Positions 1 through 11,972 are shown, numbered from the stretch's first letter. The stretch is DNA of 64,000 nucleotides from Synaphobranchus kaupii (GCA_029718625.1 CM056389.1:5826014-5890013); one strand, 5' to 3'. Translations and numbers: made by a program. Notes: generated by a model not told the origin, from the sequence alone.

Positions 1-3000
1 CAGCACCACGCACTGTGTGAATGGCTTTAAAGGGGAAATAGTACACAGCACCGCGCACTGTGTGAAGGGCTTTAAAGGGGGAATAGTACACAGCACCACG
101 CACTGTGTGAATGGCTTTAAAGGGGGAATAGTACACAGCACCGCGCACTGTGTGAAGGGCTTTAAAGGGGGAAATAGTACACAGCACTGCGCACTGTGTG
201 AATGGCTTTAAAGGGGGAAATAGTACACAGCACCACACACTGTGTGAAGGGCTTTAAAGGGGGAAATAGTACACAGCACCGCGCACTGTGTGAAGGGCTT
301 TAAAGGGGGAAATAGTACACAGCACCGCGCACTGTGTGAATGGCTTTAAAGGGGGAAATAGTACACAGCACCGTGCACTGTGTGAATGGCTTTAAAGGGG
401 GAAATAGTACACAGCACCGCACACTGTGTGAAGGGCTTTAAAGGGGGAAATAGTACACAGCACCGTGCACTGTGTGAATGGCTTTAAAGGGGGAATAGTA
501 CACAGCACCACGCACTGTGTGAAGGGCTTTAAAGGGGAAGTAGTACACAGCACCGCGCACTGTGTGAATGGCTTTAAAGGGGGAATAGTACACAGCACCG
601 TGCACTGTGTGAAGGGCTTTAAAGGGGAAATAGTACACAGCACCGCGCACTGTGTGAAGGGCTTTAAAGGGGGAAAAGTACACAGCACCGCGCACTGTGT
701 GAAGGGCTTTAAAGGGGGAAATAGTACACAGCACCGCGCACTGTGTGAAGGGCTTTAAAGGGGGAAATAGTACACAGCACCGCGCACTGTGTGAAGGGCT
801 TTAAAGGGGGGAAATAGTACACAGCACCGCGCACTGTGTGAAGGGCTTTAAAGGGGGAATAGTACACAGCACCGCGCACTGTGTGAAGGGCTTTAAAGGG
901 GGAAAGTACACAGCACCGCGCACTGTGTGAAGGGCTTTAAAGGGGGAATAGTACACAGCACCGCGCACTGTGTGAAGGGCTTTAAAGGGGAAGTAGTACA
1001 CAGCACCGCGCACTGTGTGAATGGCTTTAAAGGGGGAATAGTACACAGCACCGTGCACTGTGTGAAGGGCTTTAAAGGGGAAATAGTACACAGCACCGCG
1101 CACTGTGTGAAGGGCTTTAAAGGGGGAAAAGTACACAGCACCGCGCACTGTGTGAAGGGCTTTAAAGGGGGAAATAGTACACAGCACCGCGCACTGTGTG
1201 AAGGGCTTTAAAGGGGGAAATAGTACACAGCACCGCGCACTGTGTGAAGGGCTTTAAAGGGGGGAAATAGTACACAGCACCGCGCACTGTGTGAAGGGCT
1301 TTAAAGGGGGGAAATAGTACACAGCACCGCGCACTGTGTGAAGGGCTTTAAAGGGGGAATAGTACACAGCACCGCGCACTGTGTGAAGGGCTTTAAAGGG
1401 GGAAAGTACACAGCACCGCGCACTGTGTGAAGGGCTTTAAAGGGGGAATAGTACACAGCACCGCGCACTGTGTGAAGGGCTTTAAAGGGGGAATAGTACA
1501 CAGCACCACGCACTGTGTGAAGGGCTTTAAAGGGGGAAATAGTACACAGCACCACGCACTGTGTGAAGGGCTTTAAAGGGGGAAATAGTACACAGCACCG
1601 CGCACTGTGTGAAGGGCTTTAAAGGGGGAAATAGTACACAGCACCGCGCACTGTGTGAAGGGCTTTAAAGGGGGAATAGTACACAGCACCGCGCACTGTG
1701 TGAAGGGCTTTAAAGGGGGAATAGTACACAGCACCGCGCACTGTGTGAAGGGCTTTAAAGGGGGAAATAGTACACAGCACCGCGCACTGTGTGAAGGGCT
1801 TTAAAGGGGGAAAAAGTACACAGCACCGCGCACTGTGTGAAGGGCTTTAAAGGGGGGAAATAGTACACAGCACCGCGCACTGTGTGAAGGGCTTTAAAGG
1901 GGGGAAAAGTACACAGCACCGTGCACTGTGTGAAGGGCTTTAAAAGGGGAAATAGTACACAGCACCGCACACTGTGTGAAGGGCTTTAAAGGGGGGAAAT
2001 AGTACACAGCACCGCGCACTGTGTGAAGGGCTTTAAAGGGGGGAAATAGTACACAGCACCGCGCACTGTGTGAAGGGCTTTAAAGGGGGAAATAGTACAC
2101 AGCACCGCGCACTGTGTGAAGGGCTTTAAAGGGGGAAATAGTACACAGCACCGCGCACTGCGTGAAGGGCTTTAAAGGGGGAAAAGTACACAGCACCGCG
2201 CACTGTGTGAAGGGCTTTAAAGGGGAAATAGTACACAGCACCGCGCACTGTGTGAAGGGCTTTAAAGGGGGGGAAAGTACACAACACCGCGCACTGTGTG
2301 AAGGGCTTTAAAGGGGAAATAGTACACAGCACCGCGCACTGTGTGAAGGGCTTTAAAGGGGAAATAGTACACAACACCGCGCACTGTGTGAAGGGCTTTA
2401 AAGGGGAAATAGTACACAGCACCGCGCACTGTGTGAAGGACTTTAAAGGGGGAAATAGTACACAGCACCGCGCACTGTGTGAAGGGCTTTAAAGGGGGAA
2501 ATAGTGCACAGCACCACACACTGTGTGAAAGGCTTTAAAGGGGGAAAAGTACACAGCACCGTGCACTGTGTGAAGGGCTTTAAAGGGGGAATAGTACACA
2601 GCACCGCGCACTGTGTGAAGGGCTTTAAAGGGGGAAATAGTACACAGCACCGCGCACTGTGTGAAGGGCTTTAAAGGGGGAATAGTACTCAGCACCGTGC
2701 ACTGTGTGAAGGGCTTTAAAGGGGGAATAGTACACAGCACCGCGCACTGTGTGAAGGGCTTTAAAGGGGGAATAGTACACAGCACCACACACTGTGTGAA
2801 GGGCTTTAAAGGGGGAATAGTACACAGCACCACACACTGTGTGAAGGGCTTTAAAGGGGGAATAGTACACAGCACCGTGCACTGTGTGAAGGGCTTTAAA
2901 GGGGGAAATAGTACACAGCACCGCGCACTGTGTGAATGGCTTTAAAGGGGGAATAGTACACAGCACCGCGCACTGTGTGAAGGGCTTTAAAGGGGGAATA

Positions 3001-4148
3001 GTACACAGCACCGCGCACTGTGTGAAGGGCTTTAAAGGGGGAATAGTACACAGCACCACGCACTGTGTTTAGGGCTTTAAAGGGGGAAATAGTACACAGC
3101 ACCGCGCACTGTGTGAATGGCTTTAAAGGGGGAATAGTACACAGCACCGCGCACTGTGTGAAGGGCTTTAAAGAGGGAAATAGTACACAGCACCGCGCAC
3201 TGTGTGAAGGGCTTTAAAGGGGGGAAAAGTACACAGCACCGCGCACTGTGTGAAGGGCTTTAAAGGGGGAAAAAGTACACAGCACCGCGCACTGTGTGAA
3301 GGGCTTTAAAGGGGGGGAATAGTACACAGCACCGCGCACTGTGTGAAGGGCTTTAAAGGGGGAAAAAGTACACAGCACCGCGCACTGTGTGAAGGGCTTT
3401 AAAGGGGGAAATAGTACACAGCACCGCGCACTGTGTGAAGGGCTTTAAAGGGGAAATAGTACACAGCACCGCACACTGTGTGAAGGGCTTTAAAGGGGGA
3501 AATAGTACACAGCACCGCGCACTGTGTGAAGGGCTTTAAAGGGGGAAATAGTACACAGCACCGCGCACTGTGTGAAGGGCTTTAAAGGGGGAAATAGTAC
3601 ACAGCACCGCACACTGTGTGAAGGGCTTTAAAGGGGGAAATAGTACACAGCACCGCGCACTGTGTGAAGGGCTTTAAAGGGGGAATAGTACACAGCACCG
3701 CGCACTGTGTGAAGGGCTTTAAAGGGGGAATAGTACACAGCACCGCGCACTGTGTGAAGGGCTTTAAAGGGGGAATAGTACACAGCAGCGCGCACTGTGT
3801 GAAGGGCTTTAAAGGGGGAAATAGTACACAGCACCGCGCACTGTGTGAAGGGCTTTAAAGGGGGAATAGTACACAGCACCGCGCACTGTGTGAAGGGCTT
3901 TAAAGGGGGAATAGTACACAGCACCGCGCACTGTGTGAAGGGCTTTAAAGGGGAAGTAGTACACAGCACCGCGCACTGTGTGAAGGGCTTTAAAGGGGGA
4001 ATAGTACACAGCACCGCTCACTGTGTGAAGGGCTTTAAAGGGGGAAAAAGTACACAGCACCGCGCACTGTGTGAAGGGCTTTAAAGGGGGAAATAGTACA
4101 CAGCACCGCACACTGTGTGAAGGGCTTTAAAGGGGGAAAAAGTACACA
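1..4148. repeat. Minisatellite array, ~45-bp unit
   Basis: This is a continuous tandem array of about 90 copies of a 43-47 bp unit built around CGCACTGTGTGAAGGGC, CTTTAAAG and GTACACAGCACC. Length varies in the G-run and A-run (GGGGAA to GGGGGGGAAA). It starts before the window and ends abruptly near 4148 at GTACACAGCATC. Stretches of about ten units are duplicated almost exactly: 535-860 matches 988-1313 with a 453-bp offset, which indicates higher-order amplification. Open frames in this region (for example 465-758 and 2625-3059) are repeat translations, not genes. By position it lies upstream of, and probably within, a large intron of the PARP14-like gene whose exons begin at 12013. Confidence 0.97.
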
Positions 4149-4376
4149 GCATCTCAGGTGCCCAGATGTAGCAGAACCAAGGTTGGCTGGTGTGTTGGGT
4201 CTGATGATTTTTGAAGCTGTTCCTTTAGCTGCTCTATATATAGGCTATAACCAAGGTTTTGAATCTGATGTGAGCTGAAATAGGAAGTCAGGAGAGGGAG
4301 ATGAGAAGGGGAGTGACATCACTGAGTGCCGGGAGGTTGTAGATCAGAGGCCAGTAAGGAGGGAGTTGCAGTAGTC
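4149..4376. other. Unassigned spacer after the 45-bp array
   Basis: This is non-repetitive sequence between the array and a small inverted-repeat element. No open frame, splice-flanked exon or transposon signature could be supported. Confidence 0.5.
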
Positions 4377-4662
4377 CAGGGGTGCGTCCCAATACTCGAA
4401 AAATGCACCCTCCACTACCACCTCCTCTCCTCCATGCCCCGGAAACGGATCTTTGTTTTTCAATCTAATGTTGCTGATTACATCTTAATTCATTAATTAA
4501 TGTCTTGACGCAAACCGCAAAGACAGGTACATTGTCTACTGTAAATGCAAATACTTGTACTCTAAACGTTCAGTTTTGCATACTTCCGGGTAGGGGAGGA
4601 GTGGTAGTGGGAGAGTGGAGGAAGGGAGGTGCGGAGTGAAGAATATTGGGACGCAGCCCCTG
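4377..4662. mobile_element. Short inverted-repeat element (hAT-like MITE)
   Basis: The left end reads CAGGGGTGCGTCCCAATAC. The right end, reverse-complemented, reads CAGGGGCTGCGTCCCAATA. These are near-perfect terminal inverted repeats separated by about 250 bp of non-coding DNA. The CAGGG start suggests the hAT superfamily. No 8-bp target duplication could be confirmed, so the class is an inference. Confidence 0.6.
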
Positions 4663-5079
4663 TGACCAGCACCTGTGATGTGATGTTCTACTGATGTTCT
4701 ACTTTCTGTGACCTCATCTGTTCCAGTGCTTTGAGAAAGAGTTCAGAGGTCAGGCACAGAGACAAGGAGGACCCAGCAGAAAACATTCCGGCCAATCACA
4801 ACAGGATAGATTCCATTCCAGCCAATCAGTGCAAGGTCTGTCACATTCCCTGGTATCTCATTACATTACAGTCACTCAGCAGACTCTCTTATCCAGAGAG
4901 ACGTACAGACGTGGAGAACATCAGTGTTAGTCTCAGGAATACAGCAGTGTAATCTGTAATATAAGAGAAACTGCATTTTAATATTCTGCACCAAGTTTCA
5001 CAATAAGTCAAACACACCTTGATCAGCTGCCTTTTAAAAAGAAAAAGGATTGATAAAAACACGTCAGATTATGTATGTA
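4663..5079. other. Unassigned sequence with a degenerate SINE/LINE-tail motif
   Basis: A stretch near 4863-4912 (TTACATTACAG, then CTCTTATCCAGAGAGACGTA) is a diverged copy of the CTTTTATCCAAAGCGACGTA motif seen better preserved at about 27405 and 34470. A 73-codon open frame at 4731-4952 resembles nothing recognised. TTCCAG at 4721-4726 could be an acceptor, but no downstream donor or homology supports an exon. Confidence 0.35.
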
Positions 5080-5875
5080 TTTGACCTCCCCTCCAAACAC
5101 CTCCTCACACTGCTCCTCCCCTCCAAACACCTCCTCATGCTGCCTCTCTATCCAAACACCTCCTCATGCTGCTCCTCTATCCAAACACCTCCTCATGCTG
5201 CTCCTCTATCCAAACACCTCCTCACCTTGCTCCTCCCCTCCAAACACCTCCTCACGCTGCTCCTCTATCCAAACACCTCCTCATGCTGCTCCTCTATCCA
5301 AACACCTCCTCATGCTGCTCCTCTATCCAAACACCTCCTCACGCTGCTCCTCTATCCACACACCTCCTCACGCTGCTCCTCTATCCAAACAGCTCCTCAC
5401 GCTGCTCCTCTATCCAAACACCTCCTCACGCTGCTCCTCCCCTCCAAACACATCCTCACGCTGCTCCTCTATCCAAACAACTCCTCATGCTGCTCCTCCC
5501 CTCCAAACACCTCCTCATGCTGCTCCTCTATCCAAACACCTCCTCATGCTGCCTCTCTATCCAAACAACTCCTCATGCTGCTCCTCTATCCAAACACCTC
5601 CTCACGCTGCTCCTCCCCTCCAAACACCTCCTCATGCTGCTCCTCTATCCAAACACCTCCTCACGCTGCTCCTCCCCTCCAAACACCTCCTCATGCTGCT
5701 CCTCTATCCAAACACCTCCTCATGCTGCTCCTCCCCTCCAAACACCTCCTCATGCTGCTCCTCTATCCAAACACCTCCTCATGCTGTTCCTCCCCTCCAA
5801 ACACCTCCTCATGCTGCTCCTCTATCCAAACACCTCCTCTTGTTTCTCCCCTCCAAACACCTCCTCATGCTGCCA
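5080..5875. repeat. Minisatellite array, 29/30-bp unit
   Basis: About 27 copies of a pyrimidine-rich unit contain CCAAACACCTCCTCAYGCTG followed by either CTCCTCTAT (29-bp unit) or CTCCTCCCCT (30-bp unit). The two variants are interspersed. Because the unit is close to 30 bp, three forward frames stay open for 240-290 codons (5050-5932). Those peptides are translations of the repeat. Confidence 0.95.
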
Positions 5876-6654
5876 GGAGTGATGGACCCGGAAGTATCCA
5901 TCCCGTGTCATATAATCTATAGTTTGCAGTAAATATATAAAAAGCTTTCCATTGGGTCAGTTCCTATTGGGGCATTGATACTTCATCTGAGTCCGGCTGA
6001 TTAGATTGCTGACAAAAGATACGGATTTGCGCCTTTACCATCTCCCACCATTGGCTCAAAGTAGGGATGTTAACAGTTAATCGATTAACTGTTAATCGTT
6101 ACGAAGTACATTGATCGATTAATTTTATTCATTAAACAGTTAAATTTCAATAAACCATGTCAATGAATAACCGAACGTTGGCGATTAGATTTTGTATCAT
6201 TAACTACTGTAATTTTGGAATTTGCCTCGAGGTATTGAAATAGCTGTTTGAAACCATCCCCGGACGTTTCTCCATCGTTAGAGACAAATCTCTACGGTTC
6301 CCTTCACTGACAGCATTAGCAGAAAGCAATTTGAGATTGATGTAGGCCCTATTCTTCTTATTATAACACCGCATATGCAGCATTAATAAGCAATAGTGGT
6401 GGCAGTTAGGCCAGCCTGTAATAAAAATGTGAGCAGTCTTCTTCTCCCATGCACATTTTTCAGTGCATGAATCTGTTTGTATAATTTTGCTTTTTTGCTG
6501 TTATGGCCTTAAACCCCAATGCAAATCCTGTTGTAATGATTGTAGGGACCAGGGGTTGCGTTAATGGAGAATCACTTACCGATTTTTATAACATTGAGGG
6601 AAACCTCCAAATGACAACCTGTCTAGCCTCGCTGCACTCACCCGATTGTCTAAC
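5876..6654. other. AT-rich sequence with a hAT-like terminus at ~6065
   Basis: The only structured feature is a palindromic patch at about 6066-6130 (GTTAATCGATTAACTGTTAA), which resembles subterminal sequence of fish hAT elements. No partner end was found. The open frame at 6503-6883 crosses into the hAT and Rex3 repeats and is not a gene. Confidence 0.35.
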
Positions 6655-6756
6655 ACAGGGGTGTGCAATTCCAGTCCTGGATGGCCGGTGTGTATGCAGG
6701 TTTTTGTTCCCACCAATTACCCCAGCTCCATCTTCCATCCATCCATCTTCAACCGC

Positions 6757-8094
6757 TTATCCAAAGTCGGGTCGCGGAGGTAGCAGTTCCAGCAGGGGCT
6801 CCCAAACTTCCCTTTCCCTGGCCACATTGACCAGCTCTGACTGGGGGATCCCAAGGCGTTCCCAGGCCAGCGTGGAGATATAGTCCCTCCACATGGTCCT
6901 TGGTCTGCCCCGTGGCCTCCTCCCAGCTGGACGTGCCTGGAACACCTCCCTAGGGAGGCGACCAGGTGGCATCCTTACAAGATGCCCGAACCACCCCAAC
7001 TGGCTCCTTTCTACGCAAAGGAGCAGCGGCTCTACTCCGAGTCCCTCACGGATGGCTGAGCTTCTCACCTTATCCCTAAGGGAGATGCCAGCCACACTCT
7101 GGAGAAAACCCATTTTGGCCGCTTGTATCCGCAATCTCGTTCTTTCGGTCATGACCCACCCTTCATGACCATAGGTGAGAGTAGGAACGAAGATTGACCG
7201 GTAGATGGAGAGCTTTGCCTTCTGGCTCAGCTCTCTCTTCATCACAACGGTGCGGTAAAGCGAGCGCCATACCGCTCCCGCTGCTCCGATTCTCCGGCCC
7301 ATCTCACGCTCCATCGTCCCCTCACTCGAGAACAAGACCCCGAGATACTTGAACTCCTTCACTTGGGGTAAAGACTCATTCCCTACTCGGAGTAGACTAT
7401 CCATCGGTTTCCTGCTCAGAACCATGGCCTCAGATTTAGAGGTGCTGATCCTCATCCCAGCCGCTTCACACTCAGCTGCAAACCGATCCAGTGAGTTCTG
7501 AAGGTCAAAGACCGATGGTGCCATCAGGACCACATCATCTGCAAAAAGCAGCGATGCAATCCTCAGCCCACCGAACTGCAACCCCTCTCCTCCACGACTA
7601 CACCTTGAGATCCTGTCCATGAATATCACAAACAGGATAGGTGACAAGGCGCAGCCCTGGCGGAGGCCAACCCCCACTGGGAACGAGTCCGACTTACTGC
7701 CGATAACCCGGACACAGCTCTCGCTTTGGGCGTACAGAGATTGGATGGCCCTGAGTAGTGACCCCCTCGCCCCGTACTCCCGCAGCACCTCCCACAATAT
7801 CTCCCGGGGAACCCGGTCATAAGCCTTCTCCAAATCCACAAAGCACATGTAGGCATACTCCCAAGCCCCATCTAGGATCCTTGCGAGAGTAAAAAGCTGG
7901 TCCATTGTTCCACGACCAGGAAGGAATCTGCATTGTTCCTCTTCAATCTGAGGTTTGACTATCGGCCGGACCCTCCTTTCCAGTACCTTGGAGTATACTT
8001 TCCCGGGGAGGCTGAGTAATGTGATGCCTCTGTAGTTGGCACACACCCTCTGGTCCCCCTTTTTGAACAGGGGAACCACCACCCGGTCTGTCAC
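6757..8094 (-). pseudogene. Rex3 reverse transcriptase remnant
   Basis: This 445-codon frame encodes an RT of the RTE type. NYRGITLLSLPGK, the palm motif CFVDLEKAYDRVP with the first catalytic Asp, LRQGCALSPILF, and the active-site box SLLFADDVV are all present. They are followed by the thumb and the C-terminal region GHLVRMPPGRLPREVF and LLPPRP. Just upstream, at about 8080-8100, the frame is lost: an apparent TGG-to-TGA change plus a 1-bp deletion separate it from the linker and endonuclease. The apparent start there is therefore an artefact. The RT would copy its own RNA at the target nick, but this copy cannot make a full ORF. Confidence 0.9.
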
Positions 8095-8233
8095 TCCTTA
8101 GGTACTGCCCCCGACTTCCACGCAATGTTGATGAGACGTGTCATCCATGACAGCCCCTCAACACCCAGAGCCTTCAGCATTTCTGGGCGGATCTCATCAA
8201 CCCCCGGGGCTTTGCCACTGTGGAGTTGTTTAA

Positions 8234-9109
8234 TTACCACAGTGACTTCCTCCAGGGAGATCGATGATGATCCCCCATCCCATCATCCTCCGTCTCTGCC
8301 TCTACTATAGAGGGTGGGTTAATCGGGTTCAGGAGTTCCTCAAAGTGTTCCTTCCACCGCCCTATCACCTTATCAGTTGAGGTCAACAGGGTCCCATCCT
8401 TACTATATACAGTTTGGATGGTTCCCCGTTTCCCCCTCCTGAGGTGTCGGACGGTTTTCCAGTTCCTCCCAATCACGCTCCTCCAAGTGTCTCCATCGTT
8501 GCCCACGTGTGCGTTGAAGTCTCCCAGCAGGACTACAGTGTCCCCTACAGGAGCCCCATTCAGGACTCCATTCAGGGTCTCCAAGAAGGCCGAATACTCT
8601 GAACTGCTGTTCGGTGCATAAGCACAGACAACAGTCAGAGTTTTCCCCCCCATAACCCTTAGGGAGGCGACCCTCTCGCCCACCGGGGTGAAATCCAACG
8701 TAGTCGCACTCAGCCGGGGACTTGTGAGTATCCCCACACCCGCCCGGCGCCTCACACCTTGGGAAAATCCAGAGAAGAATAGAGTCCAACCCCTATCCAG
8801 GAGTAAGGTTCCAGAGCCAAGGCTGTGCATAGAGGTAAGCCCCACCAGATCCAACTGGTAATGCTCCACCTCCCGCACAAGCTCCGGCTCCATCCCCCCC
8901 AGAGAGGTGACATTCCACGTCCCCAAAGCCAGCCTCTGCCGCCCGGGTCTGGTCCGTCGAGACCCTCTACCTTCACTGCCACCTGTCTGGCAGCGCACCG
9001 ACCCCAGTGGTTCTTTCCGTAGGTGGTGGGCCCACAGGATGAAGAAGTTGAAGTGGTGATGGTGGCCACGTTGCTTCTTCGGGCTGTGCCCGGCCGGGCT
9101 CCGTGGCAT
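8234..9109 (-). pseudogene. Rex3 endonuclease remnant, C-terminal part deleted
   Basis: This 291-codon frame carries the N-terminal half of an apurinic-like endonuclease: [29 protein letters not shown] and the [12 protein letters not shown] motif. After the GDFN block the sequence jumps directly to linker sequence ([19 protein letters not shown]). The SDHH-type catalytic end of the endonuclease is therefore missing by internal deletion. The nuclease that nicks target DNA is non-functional here. Confidence 0.85.
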
Positions 9110-9330
9110 GCCCGACCACCAGGCGCTCGCTGATGGGTCCTCCTTCTGGGCCTGGCTCCAGAAGGGGACCCCGAGATTCCTCTGGGCAGGGTCACTGAAC
9201 TTCTTTGATGTTCCATGTTTGATGTTACCCCAGCTAAATGAGCTAATTGGTTGTTTACACCAACACTGGTAGATTAGATAACGTTAAAATGTTTCATATA
9301 GGGACACAAGAAGTCTTCGGCTGTTATCCA

Positions 9331-9786
9331 TGCGCTTATTAAGAATTGTAGCTAAAATGTCAGATGGCGTAAATATTAGGGCTAATTAGGTAATTAAGGC
9401 CAGAAGTTGGCATGTTATGGAAGTGGATTGGAACTACACTGGAGGACAAGTGAAGAACCCCATCTCCAGTCATCTATTTCTTTATCCCGGTTAATATCTC
9501 AGCTGGATGTACTTTATGCTTGGAGGGTCAAACATCCAGCTGTAAGGCAATATACATGGGTTAAGGTGTTAGACCAGAGGTGGGCAACGAGGGCTGTATC
9601 CGTTTCTGGTTTTCAGACACTCACTCTGATCACACTGCAGTGCATCCCTGAGTTTCTTAAAAATATCCAAATGTTCAGATTCCTCATGAGGAGCACATAC
9701 CTTTATAAAGCAAAAAACAGGATCACAAACCCTCACTATTTCAGATGTAGATAGCATAAAAGAATCACTTGGAATATATATGTATA
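9331..9786. other. Repeat-derived spacer
   Basis: This stretch contains AGACCAGAGGTGGGCAACGA at about 9571, which looks like the start of another hAT-type repeat. No coding region is supported: the 115-codon frame at 9407-9754 is in repeat-like DNA and resembles no known protein. Confidence 0.4.
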
Positions 9787-10269
9787 CAGTGGGGACCAAA
9801 AGTTTGAGGGTAGTGACACAATTTTTGTTGTTTTGGCTCTGTATTCGAGAACATTGGACTTGAAATGGAACAGTGACTATGAGGTTAAAGTGCAGACTTT
9901 GAGCTTTAATTTGAGCTTCTTTTAAAATAAAATCAAGAGTCTTTTAATGTTGTTGGGTCACAGACATCAGGACGTTATGGCATGCAAAAGATATGTGACC
10001 AAATATTAAATATGGGGACTTTAAGTTTATGTTAATTTGTCCCATTACTTTTCATCCCCTAAAATCGGGGGGGCGGGGGGAGCTACGTACAAAAAGGGCT
10101 AAAATTGCTACCCGGTTCACCTAATATGTATGTAAAAACCCTCAAATTAAAGCTGAAAGTCTGCACTTTAACCTCATACTCATACTGTTCCATTTAAAAT
10201 CCAATGTTCTGGAATACAGAGCCAAAAGAACAAAAATTGTCACTGCCCTCAAACGTTTGGTCCCCACTG
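9787..10269 (+). mobile_element. Internally deleted Tc1-like element
   Basis: The ends are CAGTGGGGACCAAAAGTTTG and its near-complement CAAACGTTTGGTCCCCACTG, flanked by TA on both sides (9785-9786, 10270-10271). Long inverted arms of about 120 bp contain TTTGGCTCTGTATTC and matching GAATACAGAGCCAAA. Between them, 9938-10008 (+) still encodes the last residues of a Tc1 transposase (GHRHQDVMACKRYVTKY, stop). This is a deletion derivative that retains the ends. The same family recurs as a fragment at 45325-45590. Confidence 0.85.
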
Positions 10270-10315
10270 TACCCTTCCACCATAAGCCCCAATCGACCTC
10301 AGGTGAGACAAGAAA

Positions 10316-11972
10316 AGCGTGTTTGTTAAAGTGAGAGCTGAGAGCATAGTGTGTTTGCTAAAATGAGAGGAGTGTGTTTGCTAAGGTAAGAGTAGAACAG
10401 TGTTTGCTAAAGTGAGAGGTGAGAGTAGAAGAGTGTGTTTGTTAAAGTGAGAGGTAAGAGTAGAAGAGTGTGTTTGCTAAAGTGAGAGGTGACAGGAGAG
10501 TGTGTTTGTTAAAGTGAGAGGTGAGAGAAGAGTGTGTTTGTTAAAGTGAGAGGTGAGAGAAGAGTGTGTTTGCTAAAGTGAGAGGTGAGAGAAGAGTGTG
10601 TTTGCTAAAGTGAGAGGTGAGAGAAGTGTGTTTGCTAAAGTGAGGTGAGAGTAGAGTGTGTTTGTTAAAGTGAGAGGTGAGAGTAGAGTGTGTTTGCTAA
10701 AGTGAGAGGTGAGAGAATAGTGTGTTTGCTAAAGTGAGGTGAGAGTAGTGTGTTTGCGAAAGTGAGAGGTGAGAGGAGTGTGTTTGTTAAAGTGGGAGGT
10801 GAGAGTAGAAGAGTGTGTTTGCTAAAGTGAGAGAAGAGAGAAGAGTGTGTTGCTAAAGTGAGAGGAGAGTAGAAACGTTTGTTTGCTAAAGTGAGAGGTG
10901 AGAGTAGAGTGTGTTTGTTAAAGTGAGAGGAGAGTAGAAAAGTTGGTTTGTTAAAGTGAGAGGTGAGAGTAGAGAGTAGAACAGTGTGTTTGCTAAAGTG
11001 AGAGGTGAGAGAAGAGTGTGTTTGTTAAAGTGAGAGGTGAGAGTAGAAGAGTGTGTTTGCTAAAGTGAGAGGAGAGAGAAGAGTGTGTTTGTTAAAGTGA
11101 GAGGTGAGAGTAGAAGAGTGTGTTTGCTAAAGTGAGAGGAGAGAGAAGAGTGTGTTTGTTAAAGTGAGAGGTGAGAGTAGAAGAGTGTGTTTGCTAAAGT
11201 GAGAGGTGAGAGAAGAGTGTGTTTGCTAAAGTGAGAGGTGAGAGAAGAGTTTACTAAAGTGAGAGGAGAGAGAAGAGTGTGTTTGTTAAAGTGAGAGGTG
11301 AGAGTAGAAGAGTGTGTTTGCTAAAGTGAGAGGAGAGAGAAGAGTGTGTTTGTTAAAGTGAGAGGTGAGAGTAGAAGAGTGTGTTTGCTAAAGTGAGAGG
11401 TGAGAGAAGAGTGTGTTTGTTAAAGTGAGAGGTGAGAGTAGAAGAGTGTGTTTGCTAAAGTGAGAGGAGAGAGAAGAGTGTGTTTGTTAAAGTGAGAGGT
11501 GAGAGTAGAAGAGTGTGTTTGCTAAAGTGAGAGGTGAGAGTAGAAAAGTGTGTTTGTTAAAGTGAGAGGTGAGAGTAGAGTGTGTTTGCTAAAGTGAGAG
11601 GTGAGAGTAGTGTGTTTGCTAAAGTGAGAGGTGAGAGTAGAGTGTGTTTGCTAAAGTGAGAGGTGAGAGTAGAAGAGTGTGTTTGCTAAAGTGAGAGGTG
11701 AGAGTAGAAGAGTGTGTTTGCTAAAGTGAGAGGTGAGAGAAGAGTGTGTTTGTTAAAGTGAGAGGTGAGAGTAGAAGAGTGTGTTTGCTAAAGTGAGAGG
11801 TGAGAGTAGAAGAGTGTGTTTGCTAAAGTGAGAGGTGAGAGAAGAGTGTGTTTGCTAAAGTGAGAGGTGAGAGTAGAAGAGTGTGTTTGCTAAAGTGAGA
11901 GGTGAGAGTAGAAGAGTGTGTTTGCTAAAGTGAGAGGTGAGAGAAGAGTGTGTTTGCTAAAGTGAGAGGTGA
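10316..11972. repeat. Minisatellite array, 32/35-bp purine-rich unit, abutting a splice acceptor
   Basis: About 48 copies of a unit containing GTGTGTTTGCTAAAGTGAGA and GGTGAGAGTAGAAGA occur here, in 35-bp (GAGAGTAGAAGAG) and 32-bp (GAGAGAAGAG) versions that alternate irregularly. The array ends at about 11972, only about 40 bp before the acceptor at 12012. Most units contain GAG|GTGAGA, which matches the vertebrate 5' splice-site consensus closely. It is intronic in the PARP14-like gene A. Confidence 0.95.

Larger units (their letters stand above)
6728..9224 (-). mobile_element. Rex3 non-LTR retrotransposon (RTE clade), 5'-truncated and internally deleted
   Basis: The element is about 2.5 kb, on the minus strand, and bounded by an exact 11-bp target-site duplication TTACCCCAGCT at 6717-6727 and 9225-9235. 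Its 3' end carries the short GATG-type tail typical of Rex3 (CATCCATCCATC on the + strand). It encodes an endonuclease-type region (8234-9109) and a reverse transcriptase (6757-8094), both broken. The sequence around 7640 and 8070 matches what is known of the widely sampled Rex3 RT segment of fish. The insertion disrupted an older hAT-like repeat and lies in the large PARP14 intron. Confidence 0.9.
6655..9330. mobile_element. hAT-like repeat, interrupted by Rex3
   Basis: ACAGGGGTGTGCAATTCCAG at about 6656 begins a repeat that continues through CAGGTTTTTGTTCCCACCAA. It is broken by the Rex3 insertion at 6728 and resumes at 9236 with AAATGAGCTAATTGG. This beginning is typical of fish hAT-type non-autonomous repeats. 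The right boundary is approximate and no inverted partner end was identified. A second CAGAGGTGGGCAAC-type start occurs at 9577, in the same orientation. Confidence 0.5.

Noticed and set aside
1..4148. Regularly spaced short repeats resembling a CRISPR array, and many open frames of 60-144 codons
   Set aside because: Units are directly adjacent without unique spacers and the surrounding sequence is vertebrate. The frames are translations of the repeat.
4731..4952. 73-codon frame, and a possible exon beginning after TTCCAG at 4726 (CFEKEFRGQA...)
   Set aside because: There is no family match, no supported donor, and the segment overlaps a degenerate SINE-type motif.
5050..5932. Three overlapping open frames of 238-290 codons
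   Set aside because: They are translations of the 29/30-bp minisatellite in three frames.
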